This document shows, one piece after another, positions 61,841 through 64,000 of a DNA stretch of 64,000 nt. The DNA is taken from assembly GCA_964543195.1 (NCBI GenBank), contig CAZIXF010000010.1, positions 38,597-102,596 of the forward strand. Direction: 5' to 3'. Positions within the stretch are counted from its first letter, which is position 1. Each line of letters starts with the position of its first letter. This DNA comes from JAGTVG01 sp964543195. Lineage in GTDB: Bacteria; Bacteroidota; Bacteroidia; Cytophagales; Cyclobacteriaceae. A model generated the notes under the pieces. The model saw only the letters and a list, made by a program, of their open reading frames with translations. It was not told the origin of the DNA and searched no databases. The position numbers and the translations under genes were made by a program.

Positions 61841-62497
61841 ATGAAACTTTTGATTCTGGGTGGAACAGGCCGCACCGGCAAATGGCTGATCACCGAAGCA
61901 CTGACCAGGAGGCATGAGGTGCATGCCCTGGTGCGGGATAAGGAAAAATTGCCGCTCCGTTCGGAGAAACTGAAAGTCTTTGAAGGAACTCCCGCCGAAA
62001 AGGAGCATCTCGAGCCGGCGATCCGGGGTTGCGAAGCCGTGCTGAATGCACTCAACATATCCAGGAAATCGGTTTTTCCATGGTCCCGGCTGGTCACTCC
62101 GCGTGACTTCCTGTCGACCTGTACGGCTAATGTGATCGATTTGTGTAAAAAACAGGGCATCGGGCGGGTTATCGTAATTTCGGCTTCCGGTGTGGGTGAT
62201 TCGGCCACCGAAATACCGGGATGGCTGCGCTGGATCATCCGTAACACCAAACTGGGTATCATCTATAAAGACCACGTGCGCCAGGAGGAACTGCTGAAAG
62301 GTTCCGGTCTCGACTGGACGGTGGTTAGGCCGGTAGGGCTCACCAATAAAGGGGTCGACAAGGCTATACGGGTAAGCTTGCAGGGCGAGCCGAAACCGAA
62401 ATTTACCCTCAGCAGACGGAACCTGGCCCGTTTCATGCTCGATATCGTGGAAAAAGACCGGTATATACGACAAACACCGACCCTTTCCGAAGAATAA
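61841..62497 (+). CDS. NAD(P)-binding Rossmann protein, atypical SDR
   Basis: 218 residues. It starts KLLILGGTGRTGKWLITEAL, an atypical-SDR dinucleotide motif (GGTGRTG). 'CEAVLNAL' and 'VIVISASGVGDS' follow; no YxxxK catalytic pair is obvious, although 'IIYKDH' may stand near that place. 'GLDWTVVRPVGLTN' is the usual strand-6 pattern of this group, which includes flavin reductases and regulators such as NmrA or YtfG relatives. A reductase or isomerase role is possible but unproven. It shares a two-way terminator with the convergent lipoprotein gene. Confidence 0.85.
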   Translation: MKLLILGGTGRTGKWLITEALTRRHEVHALVRDKEKLPLRSEKLKVFEGTPAEKEHLEPAIRGCEAVLNALNISRKSVFPWSRLVTPRDFLSTCTANVIDLCKKQGIGRVIVISASGVGDSATEIPGWLRWIIRNTKLGIIYKDHVRQEELLKGSGLDWTVVRPVGLTNKGVDKAIRVSLQGEPKPKFTLSRRNLARFMLDIVEKDRYIRQTPTLSEE

Positions 62498-62555
62498 TCC
62501 CCTCAGTCACAAGCAAAAAATTTCCCAATAAAAGCCGGCCCCTGAAAAATACAAC

Positions 62556-62591
62556 AAAAAAAAGGATTGCCGCTGAACGGCAATCCTTTTT
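62556..62591. terminator. Two-way rho-independent terminator
   Basis: GGATTGCCG-CTGAA-CGGCAATCC (62564-62586), nine perfect pairs, with eight A before and five T after, so it can end transcription from both the NAD(P)-binding gene (plus) and the lipoprotein gene (minus). Confidence 0.93.
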
Positions 62592-62614
62592 CAAGTATGG
62601 GTTTTTTACAGAAA

Positions 62615-63433
62615 TTAATTTCCTGGTACAAAATCAGAAAAAGAAGCGCCACTTTTGTTGTTGTCACCGATCATAAAGTTCTCGATGGCAGTTTGCAATC
62701 CTTCAAGCGCATCCGCCGGAGTGATCTGAAGTGCAAATTCCAAAGCGGCAGATCCATTCTTTCCATCGATCACACCGTCAGCAAAATCTTTTCCGATATC
62801 TTCAATCAGGTCGGGAAGCATTTCGGGAGAAATTTCATGTTGAAGAAGGAGCTGTGAAAGACCTGCCTGTACGGCCCCATATTTTTTCTGTGCCATTGAC
62901 AAGTTTTCTGATGTCGCGGATGACAGGTCACCCGGAATGGTGGTATTAATATCAAGATCTGATAAATTGAAAATTTCTCCAACTCCTTTGCTGGCATTTT
63001 CAATGGCGATGGCCAATCCTTCCTCAGCATTCTCATTGATATATTCGGCCGCTATGGTGGTCAGGGCGGTCACACCAAAATTCTTATCTCCATCCACGGT
63101 CATGATCGTTCTCAATTCATTACTGCTGAGAGCGACCTCCTGTCCGGAAGCTTCGTCCGTATATCCGCCTCCGCTTATCACAACCTCAACCACACCGCGT
63201 ACATTCACGTCAACACTGAAATTCCCGTTTTGATCGGTAGTGGTGGTGGCTAGTACATCCCCACGCAAACCTTCAGCATCAAACTCATAGACCGTTACAT
63301 CGGCATTGACTACCGGTCCCTTAACAGCAGAACCGGATAATGTGGAGGAGCTAACCTCGTCCGATTCATCCGTGCATTGCCAGAATAACAATGGAACGAC
63401 TAATAACAAAATTCCCAATCTCAAATTTTTCAT
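62615..63433 (-). CDS. Predicted lipoprotein with CnaB/carboxypeptidase-regulatory-like domain
   Basis: 272 residues. Lipoprotein signal with LLFWQC (Cys20), then an acidic Ser-rich linker. A beta-sandwich (about 34-100) starts 'SGSAVKGPVVNADVTVYEFD' and has 'TTTTDQNGNFSVDV', a pattern of regulatory-like domains that occur before larger surface proteins. The rest is helical and acidic ('ENLSMAQKKYGAVQAGLSQLLLQHEISPEMLPDLIEDIGKDFADGVIDG'). The acidic residues just after Cys20 (TDESDE) may be a surface-export signal for lipoproteins in Bacteroidota. The function is unknown. Confidence 0.75.
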   Translation of the reverse strand: MKNLRLGILLLVVPLLFWQCTDESDEVSSSTLSGSAVKGPVVNADVTVYEFDAEGLRGDVLATTTTDQNGNFSVDVNVRGVVEVVISGGGYTDEASGQEVALSSNELRTIMTVDGDKNFGVTALTTIAAEYINENAEEGLAIAIENASKGVGEIFNLSDLDINTTIPGDLSSATSENLSMAQKKYGAVQAGLSQLLLQHEISPEMLPDLIEDIGKDFADGVIDGKNGSAALEFALQITPADALEGLQTAIENFMIGDNNKSGASFSDFVPGN

Positions 63434-63509
63434 AGCATTATAATTTTTAGTAGTAAAAATATTCTTTTTTTAATAGATCGTTGAAAGAATGAAAATGTAA
63501 CCCCTCTGG

Positions 63510-63830
63510 TTGAAAAAAATTTTGAATTTCGCCGATTTCGGCCTAGGAAGATCCTGTGTATTCCTCAGAAAACCCCTCCAGTTGCTGTTACCGATTCTTT
63601 ACAGGGAAGACCTTCCTGCTTTGCTGGACCGGGTATATTTCGCCGGGAAAATAGAAGCCCTGGATTCAGCAGAACGACTGAAAAAGATCCGGTAATTAAG
63701 AAATGAAATAACCCATGAATACGTGATTTCCCGGTTACCTGAAATATATCAAGCGACAATGGAAATGACCATGCCCTTGCTTGATGAAATTAACCGGATA
63801 GATCGTTTCCTTCACAAAAAATTTCTATAA
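63510..63830 (+). pseudogene. HEPN-like protein gene broken by one in-frame stop codon
   Basis: The frame reads ...LPALLDRVYFAGKIEALDSA ERLKKIR, then TAA (63693-63695), then continues in the same frame as LRNEITHEYVISRLPEIYQ and on to a stop at 63828-63830. If the TAA were GAA it would read RELRNEITHEY, the HEPN R-x4-H motif of proteins that partner small nucleotidyltransferases in toxin-antitoxin pairs. The motif lies after the stop, so the shortened product would lack it. The N-terminal 20 residues (from TTG at 63510) look less typical, so the 5' end may also be lost. No nucleotidyltransferase gene is visible before the window ends. Confidence 0.55.
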
Positions 63831-63867
63831 TAATCAGCCGGATAATCCTGGATTATTAGCATTCCAC

Positions 63868-64000
63868 CCTACACCCTAAACCTACACCTACACCCTAAAC
63901 CTTACACCCTCCTCCTTCCATCCTCCATCTTCCACCCTCCATCCACCATCCACCATCCTCCATCCACCATCCTCCATCCACCATCCTCCATCCACCATCC
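63868..64000. repeat. C-rich, G-free low-complexity repeats at the window edge
   Basis: First ACACCCTAAACC-like pieces, then CCATC/CTCC motifs settling into a 14-base tandem repeat (CCACCATCCTCCAT) from about 63946 to the end. The plus strand has no G in the last part, so the minus strand has many GG runs. It runs off the window, so its full extent is unknown. Confidence 0.9.

Noticed and set aside
63868..64000. CCCTAAA-like pieces that recall telomere repeats
   Set aside because: Only scattered copies mixed with other C-rich motifs; a bacterial chromosome context makes this simple low-complexity sequence.

Overview
The window is a stretch of a Bacteroidota chromosome, probably a metagenome-assembled scaffold because it carries three runs of exactly 100 N. 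Evidence for the phylum: a giant surface protein with a type IX secretion sorting domain, tandem DUF4199 proteins, a BatA-type membrane protein next to a dihydroorotase-like gene, outer-membrane-type lipoproteins, few Shine-Dalgarno sequences, and promoters of the TAnnTTTG type (clearest before sucD). MenA, glycogen phosphorylase and two rhamnosidase-like enzymes suggest a polysaccharide-using, menaquinone-based organism. I cannot place it below phylum with confidence.

Layout. 1-10.9 kb: the 3' end of a T9SS adhesin, small lipoproteins, a secreted VOC-fold protein, and a two-gene unit of a glucuronokinase-like GHMP kinase and GalU. 11-13.7 kb: two universal stress proteins beside a cysteine-rich Crp/Fnr regulator, with palindromic sites around them. 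14.1-19.2 kb: a leftward run of menA, glutathione peroxidase, argS, a GmhB-like phosphatase and a ferredoxin-type reductase. Then purB, and a leftward tripartite exporter operon (adaptor, FtsX-type permease, TolC) with no ATPase gene. 25.8-32.3 kb: methyltransferase, M48 protease, YihY/BrkB protein, CNNM-type protein, glycogen phosphorylase. 32.4-32.7 kb: a palindromic repeat array. 32.7-37.6 kb: an ECF sigma / anti-sigma / coiled-coil operon and two glycosyltransferases. 37.7-42.0 kb: BatA-like protein, dihydroorotase-like protein lacking metal ligands, and two DUF4199 proteins, closed by a good terminator. 42.4-47.8 kb: FtsX-type permease, sucD, a hydrolase and an MBL-fold hydrolase.

From about 48 kb to 62.5 kb the DNA looks richer in G+C (one sampled 60-base line in the GH106 gene has 38 G+C, against 26 and 28 in lines at 36.5 and 43.2 kb). 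This part holds a cyclic-nucleotide-domain histidine kinase, a GH106-like and a GH78-like alpha-L-rhamnosidase, an XRE regulator, YtxH, Dps, an S9 peptidase, a Mut7-C protein, a methyltransferase and an NAD(P)-binding protein. It also holds three clusters of one interspersed repeat family.

The most unusual content is this repeat family at 53.6, 56.8-57.4 and 60.55-61.09 kb. It is built of two hairpin modules; between the two main variants both arms of the stems change together, so base pairing is kept. A second, unrelated palindromic array lies at 32.4-32.7 kb. Other points of note are the glucuronokinase-GalU pair, the metal-ligand-less dihydroorotase, and a HEPN-like gene broken by one stop codon at the right-hand end.
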